Positions 41,772-51,030 of a DNA stretch of 64,000 nt are shown here, piece by piece. Under the pieces are notes generated by a model. The model saw nothing but the letters and a program-made list of their open reading frames with translations. It was not told where the DNA came from and did not search any database. The position numbers were made by a program, and so were the translations under genes. The DNA is from Siderastrea radians. Its lineage: Eukaryota; Cnidaria; Anthozoa; Scleractinia; Rhizangiidae. The stretch covers positions 9,470,866 to 9,534,865 of the forward strand of contig OZ024892.1 in NCBI GenBank assembly GCA_964017195.1, given 5' to 3'. Position 1 is the stretch's first letter; the number at the start of each line of letters is the position of its first letter.

Positions 41772-43003
41772 GTGAAAAATATGCCAAAGAGATGATCGTG
41801 GTACCCAAACCCCCCGAAGACACAGCCACTCAAGCAGGGGGACAACGCGCGGACGAGGGTATGGCGCAATTTTGGAAACGTCGGTTGTTGGTGGATGAGC
41901 TAGCTCATGCCCCGCACGTGGATAAGATGATGAAAATCATGGATGACATGAAAGAAAGTGAAGGACGCGCTCTACCCCCCTCGGTCCCTGATTATGGGTT
42001 AGGTATCAGCGACTACTTTCGCTCCCAACGCCAGTTACAGAACGTACAACCGCGCCCGATCAAGTCCGTGTTCAAGGACACCCCACGTTCGACCAAAACG
42101 GCTCGTACAGCACCACCTCAAGTTCCCTTTAGGAATGCAATACCCCGCTCCTTTCAAGAGGCCGTCAAACGACAGGAAACGATGGATCAAGATTTGGAGA
42201 CGTTTCGAAAGCAAGCCGAAGCCGATCTAGCGGCGGTCATGAAATCCGGCAACACCGTCCAGATCGAAAAAGCTCGGCAAAGAATGGCTATCGTCGATCG
42301 CAACATTGATGAAATCAAGGCGCAAGATATGGAATTAGATGCCTTGGAATGGGATCGTCCCGACAAAGACAAACAAAACACCTATGGAGACGACGACGAG
42401 AGTTTGTAGCGACAAGATCGACGTGCGACCTTACAACAACGTCAAATTCAACGCTATCATCAACTGGAAAGAATGTTTCCTCAACCAGGTATGCCACCCC
42501 CACCTCCCTTGTCTCCACGAAGCAAGGACCCTGTGTCGACCACCCGTCCTCCTGTAGCAACATCATTTCAAGAAGCGGTGGAACGTGGCGAAACCATGGA
42601 GCGTGAATTCGAAGCGTTCCGAGCTAGAGCTCAAGAGGCTTTGACAAAAGCACAACGTCAAGGAGACCCCAAAGCCATTCAACAAGCCGAGCAAAAACGT
42701 GCCATTGTCGATCGTAACATTGAAGCCATCAAAGATCAAGACGAACAAATCGATCAACTCTTGATCCCTCGAACCAAGAAACAAGAACAAATGACCTATG
42801 GGGAAGAAGACGCCACCCAGCGACGCCAAGAAACGTTAGAGAGTTTACACGATCGTCGTGATAAATTGTATCATCAGTTAGAAAAGTTGTTTCCTCCACC
42901 CCTATTAAACCCGCCCAACGAGGGCAAGGTTCTCCACCCATTGTTTGGTATAAGCCACGGGGATGGATTGAAGAATAAAAAAAGTTGTTGTTATCGTTAT
43001 TGA
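41768..43003 (+). pseudogene. Repeat-containing coiled-coil protein with in-frame TAG
   Basis: One frame runs from 41768 to 43003, interrupted only by a TAG at 42407-42409. The part before (213 codons) and the part after contain homologous units: SFQEAV(K/E)R.ETM, then (K/Q)RAIVDRNI or RMAIVDRNI, then TYG(D/E)(D/E). The sequence just after the TAG (RYHQLERMFP) matches the end of the second unit (LYHQLEKLFP), so the TAG cuts the first unit. The protein is predicted to be largely coiled-coil; function unknown. It contains one QAGG motif near its N-terminus. Confidence 0.65.
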
Positions 43004-43007
43004 CATT

Positions 43008-43013
43008 AATAAA
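43008..43013 (+). terminator. Polyadenylation signal
   Basis: aataaa follows five nt after the stop of the repeat-containing gene and precedes a ttg microsatellite. It is the likely 3' end of the rightward virion-gene transcripts. Confidence 0.5.
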
Positions 43014-43017
43014 ACGA

Positions 43018-43062
<45 letters not shown>
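43018..43062 (+). repeat. (ttg)n microsatellite
   Basis: About 15 uninterrupted copies of ttg between two gene blocks. Confidence 0.95.
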
Positions 43063-43154
43063 AAGAGAAACAATGTTTTTTATTGTCTTTAACCTCACCT
43101 TAGAAAAAAAAGTACAAAAACCGTCACCTCCCGCCTCGCGTTTCATTTAGCAAG

Positions 43155-43739
43155 ATGCCGTCGACCGAGTCACTTCAGAAAGTATGTCTCCTCGTTGATT
43201 TTGAAGGATTTTACATTCAAGACAAATACTATTGTCGCGAGCTAGGCTGGAGTGCTGTCAAAGAAGGCACGTGCGGTAACATCAAATACCAAACGCCCAT
43301 GTCCCTGAAACAAATCAAAGGTCGAGATCGATGGAATGTGGCCTACGTCACGGGACGCGTGCACGGATTAGCTTTTGACGATGATCCCACCGAAGAAGCC
43401 AAACCATACGCTTGTTTTGAACAAGATGTCCAAAAGTTGTACGACAAATACAAAACAGACGATCAACCCTTGGCCGCTTACAAAGGAGGACAAGCCGTCA
43501 AGGACACGTTGAAAAAATTAGGCATTGATGCCATTAATTTGGAACATTGGGGGTATAGGAAAATTCAAACGTTGCTCGACCCGGACACGGAGTCACCCGA
43601 AGAAGATTGCGGGCATCACGAAAGAGGCTACTGTGCCACGGTGAAATGCAACACCTTTAGACAATGGTTGGAATGGGCAAAACAACAAGAAAACTTCATT
43701 CCACTTTGGGAAATAATGACTTTTGGGATTAAAAAATAA
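43155..43739 (+). CDS. Putative DEDD-exonuclease-like protein
   Basis: 194 residues. The N-terminus has a beta-strand followed by D15-x-E17 (LLVDFEGF), the exonuclease-I-type motif of DEDD nucleases. A second acidic group (GLAFDDDPTEE) lies near residue 75. A Cys/His cluster (CGHHERGYC) near residue 150 could bind metal. Proteins with this kind of start, of unknown function, occur in cnidarian mobile elements as far as I recall. Without a structure comparison the nuclease idea is tentative. It ends at an aataaa signal at its stop codon. Confidence 0.5.
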   Translation: MPSTESLQKVCLLVDFEGFYIQDKYYCRELGWSAVKEGTCGNIKYQTPMSLKQIKGRDRWNVAYVTGRVHGLAFDDDPTEEAKPYACFEQDVQKLYDKYKTDDQPLAAYKGGQAVKDTLKKLGIDAINLEHWGYRKIQTLLDPDTESPEEDCGHHERGYCATVKCNTFRQWLEWAKQQENFIPLWEIMTFGIKK

Positions 43740-44388
43740 AAAAGAAGTTTTAAAAAATGAGCCTGCTGTCCTGTATACTAAAAAACATGAAAGAAGAACA
43801 CACGCGCATGCGCATCCCTCGGTAAGAATGGCGCCTCTATCTCCCATAAAGTAAAGTCAGTCCGTCTCTACAAAACGAACACCTGGATTGTCGTTTAGTA
43901 AGAAACATGAGAACTGCAGTCTGAAACAGGATGTAGTGAAAGAGGTGAAAAAACATCTCTTCTTCTTCTTCTTCTTCTTCTTCTTCTTTTGGGTCCATGA
44001 TGTAAACATGGCCCCATCATTTCTTTTTTAAAAAAAGACAACTCGATCTTTCATAGTTATCGTACCATCGCCAATCCATTTTCCGTCAATATCCCCACAA
44101 GAAAAAAGTAAACCGAAAACAAAACTCAACCAATCAACACCAAGGCATCGTTCGCTTGTATATTTTTCCGAGAAAAAAAGGGATGTCATCTTTCCGAGAA
44201 AAAAACGCCAATTCATTTTACTACATGAAAAAAATCAGGGCATATTTCATTTTTCCGAGAAAAAAACGCTACGTTGAAATTTTCTTTTTTCGAACGATAA
44301 ACATTTTTTTACACCAAAACATAAAAGAATATTTTGACAAAACACGCCAATTCATTTTACTACATGAAAAAAATCATGTTTACATTGG
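43740..44388. other. Non-coding right-end region, part 1
   Basis: Holds a (ttc)n microsatellite at 43957-43988 and several copies of the words 'ttttccgagaaaaaaa' and 'acgccaattcattttactac' (44200 and 44343), i.e. short direct repeats. No gene is supported. Confidence 0.5.
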
Positions 44389-44475
44389 AAAAAATTTTTT
44401 TCTCCCACCCCGACAGGAGTCGAACTCTCACTTGTTGTCCCCACCGCGCGCGCTAAAGCGCGCGCCATCCCCGCA
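44389..44475 (-). ncRNA. Pol III-type unit (tRNA-like), copy 1
   Basis: On the minus strand an A-box-like tggcgcgcgctttagcg (complement of 44451-44467) is followed about 30 nt later by a perfect B-box-like agttcgactcc (complement of 44416-44426). A T6 run, the usual Pol III terminator, follows (complement of 44389-44394). It does not fold as a standard tRNA by eye. It could be a SINE head, or a viral Pol III RNA. Confidence 0.4.
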
Positions 44476-44644
44476 CGCGCGCCCTGACCCCAATCCCCCA
44501 CGCGCGACCGCCCGCTGCCTGCGTAGACATGAACTCTGCTTCTGATTGGAATTTGACCTTGACCTTGGACCTTGACCATAGCCTTGGACCTTGACCCTGA
44601 CTGGGACTGACCAATCACAACCAAATGACGTCATACTGTTTAGC

Positions 44645-44652
44645 TATATAAG
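44645..44652 (+). promoter_or_regulatory. TATA box for a putative spliced transcript
   Basis: tatataag lies 44 nt before an ATG (44689) that is followed after ten bases by a consensus splice donor (gtaagg at 44699). Confidence 0.5.
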
Positions 44653-44674
44653 CAGCAAAATTACCCCCAAATTC

Positions 44675-46070
44675 TCACTTTTTTCAAGATGGAGGAAGGT
44701 AAGGGGAGATTTACGACAGTTTTTTCACAGATTTATTCATCGCTTTACCCCAGCAACCCTCGGCTTTACAAACAAAACGATGACAGCTAAGATTTCAGCG
44801 AAAAAAGTGGGAGATTTTTATCTGTAAAAGCCGCCGAATGGATGTTTTGAAAACAGCGAAAGCTTAACACGAGGTAAGTGTTGTTTTGCTGCCGGCTAAA
44901 AATATTTAAGTGTTTAGCCTGTTTTTCCCACAACGACGAACTTTTCGATTAAAAAAACACTGTGTCTCATAATACTCGTTTACTAGTTTTGTTTTTTGAA
45001 ATGAATCTATTTTTTTGTCGCCTCGAAAAAAATTTGAAAGCCGAAGCGGTTCTGTTTAGCTTGCAATTTTTTCCCATTCCCCGCGTGAAAAAAACCTTTT
45101 CTACCCGAAAGAATATTTTATTCCTTTTATTTTTTACTCTCTCTGTATTTCTTTTTCCACAGTCCAAGGATGTGCTGACTGTAACGCGGTGAGACAAACG
45201 AGATGACAACTCGCATTTTCGCCGAGAAGAAAGCGAGCGGCTTTTTGACAACAACAAGCAAACCTTCACGCCAAGTAAGCATCATTTTTTTCTTACTGGC
45301 AGCTAAAAAATATTTTTTAAGTGTTGAGCATTTTTCACAAAAACAAACTTCAGTTCAAAACACACCGTGTTTTAGTCCTCTTTTGTTTTTTCCAATGGAT
45401 CTATTTTTTTTGTCGCCTCGAAAAACCTTTGCGAACCATCGCGGTTCTGTTTAGCTCGCAATGTTTTTCCCATTCCCCGCGTTCTTGTTGTGAAAAAAAA
45501 AACCTTTTCTACCCAAAAGACTATTTTATTTATTTTTACTCACTCTGTATTTTTTCCCACAGTCCAAGGATGTCCTGCCTGTAACGCGGTGAGACGAGCA
45601 AGATGACAACTCGTATTTTCGCCGAGAAGAAAGCGAGCGGCTTTTTGACAACAACAAGCAAACCTTCACGCAAAGTAAGCATCATTTTTTACTGTCAGCT
45701 AAAACATATTTTTTAAGTGTTGAGCGTTTTTTCACAAAAAAACAAACTTCAGATCAAAACAGATTTATGTTTTTAGTCCTCTTTTGTTTTTTTCCAATGG
45801 CTCTATGTTTTATCGCCTCGAAAAAACCTTTTGCGAACCATCGCGGTTCTGTTTAGCTCGCAACTTTTTTTCCATGCCCCGCGTTCTTGTTGTGAAAACA
45901 ATCCTTTTCACTACACCAGAAAAAACATTCATTCTTATTTTTTGTTTTTGCTCTATATTTTAGAATCCAACGATGTCCTACCTATAACGCGGTGAGACGA
46001 GGAAGAGGGAAAACTTTTTTCCGAGAAGCGATCGGCGCCATGTTGAATTTTTTTTTCCTGAAACACAGAA
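44675..46070 (+). ncRNA. Repeated exon-like modules with splice sites
   Basis: Four diverged modules lie in tandem; the last three are spaced about 400 bp. Two are bounded by consensus splice sites and are exactly 112 nt: 45163-45274 and 45563-45674. Each is preceded by a pyrimidine run ending cacag and followed by gtaagc. A first module ends at a donor at 44874, and a fourth begins after tag at 45964. All frames contain stops (for example gcggtgagacg), so they are not ordinary coding exons. They may be leader exons of a spliced viral RNA or simply a duplicated host exon-intron segment. Confidence 0.4.
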
Positions 46071-46346
46071 CTCCAGGGGAAGAAAAGAATTATCATCCAG
46101 ATAAAAAAAAGCCATGACAGAGTCCACAAGCTACCTTGACATGAATAAAAAACTGTGTCATCCAAGTAAAAAACCAATCAACTATATTTTTGAGGGAATT
46201 TTTCAAGCCGAGCCGAACTCAATCGATCGATCGATCGCTTTCTTCTTCGACCCAAAAAAACCTCCCGGCCCAAAAACAACAAAACAACCACAACCCATCC
46301 ATTGTCTCCTACTCGCCTCGACCCGAAAAAAAATTTTCCATGCTTT
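46071..46346. other. Non-coding right-end region, part 2
   Basis: AT-rich with an atcgatcgatcg palindrome near 46222. No gene supported. Confidence 0.4.
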
Positions 46347-46452
46347 AAAAAATATTTTTTCACCCACCCCGACCGGGATTCGAACTCACACTACCATATC
46401 TTAATTTTTCCTCCCCCACAGCGCCCGCTAAAGCGCGCGCCATCCCCGCGCG
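46347..46452 (-). ncRNA. Pol III-type unit (tRNA-like), copy 2
   Basis: Same layout as copy 1 on the minus strand: A-box-like tggcgcgcgctttagcggg (complement of 46422-46442), B-box agttcgaatcc (complement of 46376-46386) and a T6 run (complement of 46347-46352). The flanking gcgcgcggggatgg is shared with copy 1, so the two are duplicates of one unit. Confidence 0.4.
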
Positions 46453-46498
46453 CCCTGGCCCTCGCCCTGGCCCCCGCCGCCGCGCGCGCACGCCCGCC

Positions 46499-46883
46499 GC
46501 TCGCCGCCAAAAAGTCAACAAACTCCGACAAAGTGTCTTGGAACACGATATGGACCAAATGACTGAACATTTGAAATCTATTCACTCACACGACAAGCAA
46601 GAAGAAGGAGCATTTACTAATCTCTTTAAGTAACTCCATGTCATAGATTAAAAGTCGCTTTTTTTAAAAAATTTATGAGTCGTCTTTTTTCTGCGCACGC
46701 GCCTTCCTATCTCTGCGGTCCTTCCCCATCACACCCTGCGCGCCCACCCCAAAGTGGACTTTGACCCCTATGACGTCATCAACTGTGCACGTGATTTTCC
46801 TGCAATCTGATTGGTGGATATTTGGAGAAGACCTGGAACGAGCTGTCTCATTGGTTACGTGCTGTATCCCCGTGCCTTACTGC
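46499..46883. repeat. Right terminal inverted repeat
   Basis: Inverted match to 24866-25224. The inner boundary near 46499 falls within a detached copy of the 3' end of the leftward gene. The terminal three bases differ from the left end (tgc against the expected inverse of agtagt), so one end may be eroded. Confidence 0.9.
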
Positions 46884-49800
46884 TAAGCACAAGTGTCCAT
46901 ATGTCTGTTTAAGTGGTCACTTTAGTTTAACAAGCACAAGTGTCCGTATGTCTGTTTGAGTGGTCACTTTTGTTTAATAAGCGCAAGTGTCCGTATGTCT
47001 TTTTCAGTGGTCACTTTTGTTTAATAAGCACAAGTGTCCATATGTCTGTTCAGTGTCCACTTTTGTTTAATAAGCACAAGTGTCCATATGTCTTTTTCAG
47101 TGGTCACTTTTGTTTAATAAGCGCAAGTGTCCGTATGTCTTTTTCAGTGGTCATTTTTGTTTAATAAGCGCAAGTGTCCGTATGTCTTTTTCAGTGGTCA
47201 TTTTTGTTTAATAAGCACAAGTGTCCGTATGTCTTTTTCAGTGGTCACTTTTGTTTAATAAGCACAAGTGTCCGTATGTCTTTTTCAGTGGTCACTTTTG
47301 TTTAATAAGCGCAAGTGTCCGTATGTCTTTTTCAGTGGTCACTTTTGTTTAATAAGCACAAGTGTCCGTATGTCTTTTTCAGTGGTCACTTTTGTTTAAT
47401 AAGCACAAGTGTCCGTATGTCTTTTTCAGTGGTCACTTTTGTTTAATAAGCACAAGTGTCCGTCTGTCTTTTTCAGTGGTCACTTTTGTTTAATAAGCAC
47501 AAGTGTCCGTATGTCTTTTTCAGTGGTCACTTTTGTTTAATAAGCACAAGTGTCCGTATGTCTGTTTGAGTGGTCACTTTTGTTTAATAAGCACAAGTGT
47601 CCGTATGTCTTTCTCAGTGGTCACTTTTGTTTAATAAGCACAAGTGTCCGTATGTCTTTTTCAGTAGTCACTTTTGTTTAATAAGCACAAATATGTGTAT
47701 GTCTGTTCAGTGTCCACTTTTGTTTAATAAGCACAAGTGTCCGTATGTCTGTTTGAGTGGTCACTTTTGTTTAATAAGCACAAGTGTCCGTATGTCTTTT
47801 TCAGTGGTCACTTTTGTTTAAGAAGCACAAGTGTCCGTATGTCTTTTTCAGTGTCCACTTTTGTTTAATAAGCACAAGTGTCCGTATGTCTTTTTCAGTG
47901 GTCACTTTTGTTTAATAAGCACAAGTGTCCGTATGTCTTTTTCAGTGGTCACTTTTGTTCAATAAGCACAAGTGTCTATGTCTGTTTCAGTAGTCACTTT
48001 TGTTTAATATGCACAAGTGTCCGTATGTCTTTTTCAGTGGTCACTTTTGTTTAAGAAGCACAAGTGTCCGTATGTCTGTTTGAGTGGTCACTTTTGTTTA
48101 ATAAGCACAAGTGTCCGTATGTCTTTTTCAGTGGTCACTTTTGTTTAAGAAGCACAAGTGTCCGTATGTCTTTTTCAGTGTCCACTTTTGTTTAATAAGC
48201 ACAAGTGTCCGTATGTCTTTTTCAGTGGTCACTTTTGTTTAATAAGCACAAGTGTCCGTATGTCTCTTTCAGTGGTCACTTTTGTTTAATAAGCAGAAGA
48301 GTCCGTATGTCTGTTTGAGTGGTCACTTTTGTTTAATAAGCACAAGTGTCCGTATGTCTTTTTCAGTGGTCACTTTTGTTTAATAAGCACAAGTGTCCGT
48401 ATGTCTTTTTCAGTGGTCACTTTTGTTTAATAAGCACAAGTGTCCGTCTGTCTTTTTCAGTGGTCACTTTTGTTTAATAAGCACAAGTGTCCGTATGTCT
48501 TTTTCAGTGGTCACTTTTGTTTAATAAGCACAAGTGTCCGTATGTCTGTTTGAGTGGTCACTTTTGTTTAATAAGCACAAGTGTCCGTATGTCTTTCTCA
48601 GTGGTCACTTTTGTTTAATAAGCACAAGTGTCCGTATGTCTTTTTCAGTAGTCACTTTTGTTTAATAAGCACAAATATGCGTATGTCTGTTCAGTGTCCA
48701 CTTTTGTTTAATAAGCACAAGTGTCCGTATGTCTGTTTGAGTGGTCACTTTTGTTTAATAAGCACAAGTGTCCGTATGTCTTTTTCAGTGGTCACTTTTG
48801 TTTAATAAGCACAAGTGTCCGTATGTCTTTTTCAGTGTCCACTTTTGTTTAATAAGCACAAGTGTCCGTATGTCTTTTTCAGTGGTCACTTTTGTTTAAT
48901 AAGCACAAGTGTCCGTATGTCTTTTTCATTGGTCACTTTTGTTTAATAAGCACAAGTGTCCGTATGTCTTTTTCAGTGGTCACTTTTGTTTAATAAGTAC
49001 AAGTGTCCGTATGTCTTTTTCATTGGTCACTTTTGTTTAATAAGCACAAGTGTCCGTATGTCTTTTTCAGTGGTCACTTTTGTTTAATAAGCACAAGTGT
49101 CCGTTTGTCTGTTTGAATGGTCACTTTTGTTTAATAAGCACAAGTGTGTGTATGTCTTTTTCAGTGGTCACTTTTGTTTAATAAGCACAAATATGCGTAT
49201 GTCTGTTCAGTGTCCACTTTTGTTTAATAAGCACAAGTGTCCGTATGTCTGTTTGAGTGGTCACTTTTGTTTAATAAGCACAAGTGTCCGTAGGTCTTTT
49301 TCAGTGGTCACTTTTGTTTAATAAGCACAAGTGTCCGTATGTCTTTTTCAGTGGTCCCTTATGTTTAATAAGCACAAGTGTCCGTATGTCTTTTTCAGTA
49401 GTCACTTTTGTTTAATAAGCACAAATATGCGTACGTCTGTTCAGTGTCCACTTTTGTTTAATAAGCACAAGTGTCCGTATGTCTTTTTCAGTGGTCATTT
49501 TTGTTTAATAAGCACAAATGAGCGTATGTCTGTTCAGTGTCCACTTTTGTTTAATAAGCACAAGTGTCCGTATGTCTGTTTGAGTGGTCACTTTTGTTTA
49601 ATAAGCACAAGTGTCCGTATGTCTTTTTCAGTGGTCACTTTTGTTCAATAAGCACAAGAGTCCGTATGTCTGTTTGAGTGGTCACTTTTGTTTAAAAAGC
49701 ACAAGTGTCCGTATGTCTTTTTCAGTGGTCACTTTTGTTTAATAAGCACAAATATGCGTATGTCTGTTCAGTGTCAACTTTTGTTTAATAAGCACAAGTG

Positions 49801-50308
49801 TCCGTATGTCTGTTTGAGTGGTCACTTTTGTTTAATAAGCACAAGTGTCCGTATGTCTTTTTCAGTGGTCACTTTTGTTTAAGAAGCACAAGTGTCCGTA
49901 TGTCTTTTTCAGTGTCCACTTTTGTTTAATAAGCACAAGTGTCCATATGTCTTTTTCAGTGGTCACTTTTGTTTAATAAGCACAAATATGCGTACGTCTG
50001 TTCAGTGTCCACTTTTGTTTAATAAGCACAAGTGTCCGTGTGTCTTTTTCAGTGGTCACTTTTGTTTAATAAGCACAAATGTGCGTATGTCTGTTCAGTG
50101 TCCACTTTTGTTTAATAAGCACAAGTGTCCGTATGTCTGTTTGAGTGGTCACTTTTGTTTAATAAGCACAAGTGTCCGTATGTCTTTTTCAGTGGTCACT
50201 TTTGTTTAATAAGCACAAGAGTCCGTATGTCTGTTTGAGTGGTCACTTTTGTTTAAAAAGCACAAGTTTCCGTATGTCTTTTTCAGTGGTCACTTTTGTT
50301 TAATAATT
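46884..50308 (+). repeat. 47-bp satellite, forward orientation, segment 5
   Basis: About 72 units of 47 bp: 'gtttaataagcacaagtgtc' then 'cgtatgtctttttcagtggt' then 'cactttt'. Variants include tgtttgagtgg, ctgttcagtgtcc (46 bp) and acaaatatgcg. The many similar open frames here arise because the repeat lacks stops in register, not from genes. Confidence 0.97.
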
Positions 50309-51030
50309 AACAATTATCCTGCAAAATCGCGCAGAATATCACCTGATACTTAGCCGACGAGGCCGTAGGCCGAGTTGGCTAAATCAGGGGATATTCCGCA
50401 AGATTGAGCAGGATAATTGTTTTATTATTCAACAAATTCTCATCGACTACCATTTTCAGAACGAGTAAAACTATGGTTCTATGATGAAAACGCTAAAAGC
50501 TGGCAACACATAATGAAAATCAAAACAGAACTTCAAGAAATCGAAGTTTACTACCGTTCACTTAAAAAGACTTATTTACAAACTCATGTCTGGAAATAAC
50601 AAGACAAAGTAAAAAAAAATATTGCTACCTTACCGAGAATAAGTCCTCTTCCTGTGAATTAAAATCTTTTCAACTTTACAACTTTCCGTGAGCAAGTCTG
50701 CTGCTTAGTTCGCAATAGCATTTTCTTGGTTGAGTTCTCACTATGAAAATTCCAAGTCAACCTCTGGATATCTTTGTGAGCTGAAGCAAATACTTGTTGG
50801 CTTTTTGAGAGCATTTAATCGTGGAAAGTTTCTTCCAGGGAGTTAAAATTTGCGGAGAACACTGCTAAAACTTCCTTGCTTTTCAAAATGGCCACCAAAC
50901 AAACAAGAAAATCTGCAGTGCACTTCCAAATATGGTCATTTACGTATATTGCAGGATATCTGTCATGTAGGATGACAGATATTGAGGGCTTCCTTACCAT
51001 ATATGGGCATAGTGACTATTTGTTGAATAA
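50309..51030. mobile_element. Fold-back insertion in the satellite
   Basis: Begins with a long hairpin (50309-50421): acaattatcctgc and 'gaatatcacctgata' pair with 'tcaggggatattccgc' and gcaggataattgt around a loop containing gaggccgtaggccgag. Adjacent to it, ttattattcaacaaat (50423-50438) is repeated inversely at the right edge (atttgttgaataataa, ending near 51032). The style is like the 15836-17114 insertion. No protein encoded. Confidence 0.6.

Larger units (their letters stand above)
24866..46883. mobile_element. Polinton/adintovirus-like integrated virus, 22 kb
   Basis: Inverted terminal repeats of about 359 bp (left) and 385 bp (right) bound the element. The left end starts AGTAGTAAGG and the right end reads CCTTACTGC. 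The 6-bp taagca is present on both sides (24860-24865 and 46884-46889), and joining the flanks rebuilds a normal satellite unit. AG ends and 6-bp duplications are known Polinton traits. Contents are a chromodomain-type DDE integrase, a double-jelly-roll capsid protein, an adenain-like protease and an A32-type ATPase. The usual long B-family polymerase is missing. Several genes are broken, so this copy is probably not autonomous. Confidence 0.93.

Noticed and set aside
27638..42409. Reassigned stop codon (alternative genetic code) in the viral element
   Set aside because: TAG, TGA and TAA all interrupt frames, while integrase, ATPase and protease end normally at such codons; mutation is simpler.
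44389..46452. Functional viral tRNA genes
   Set aside because: B boxes are good, but no standard acceptor stem or cloverleaf could be formed by eye; kept only as tRNA-like Pol III units.
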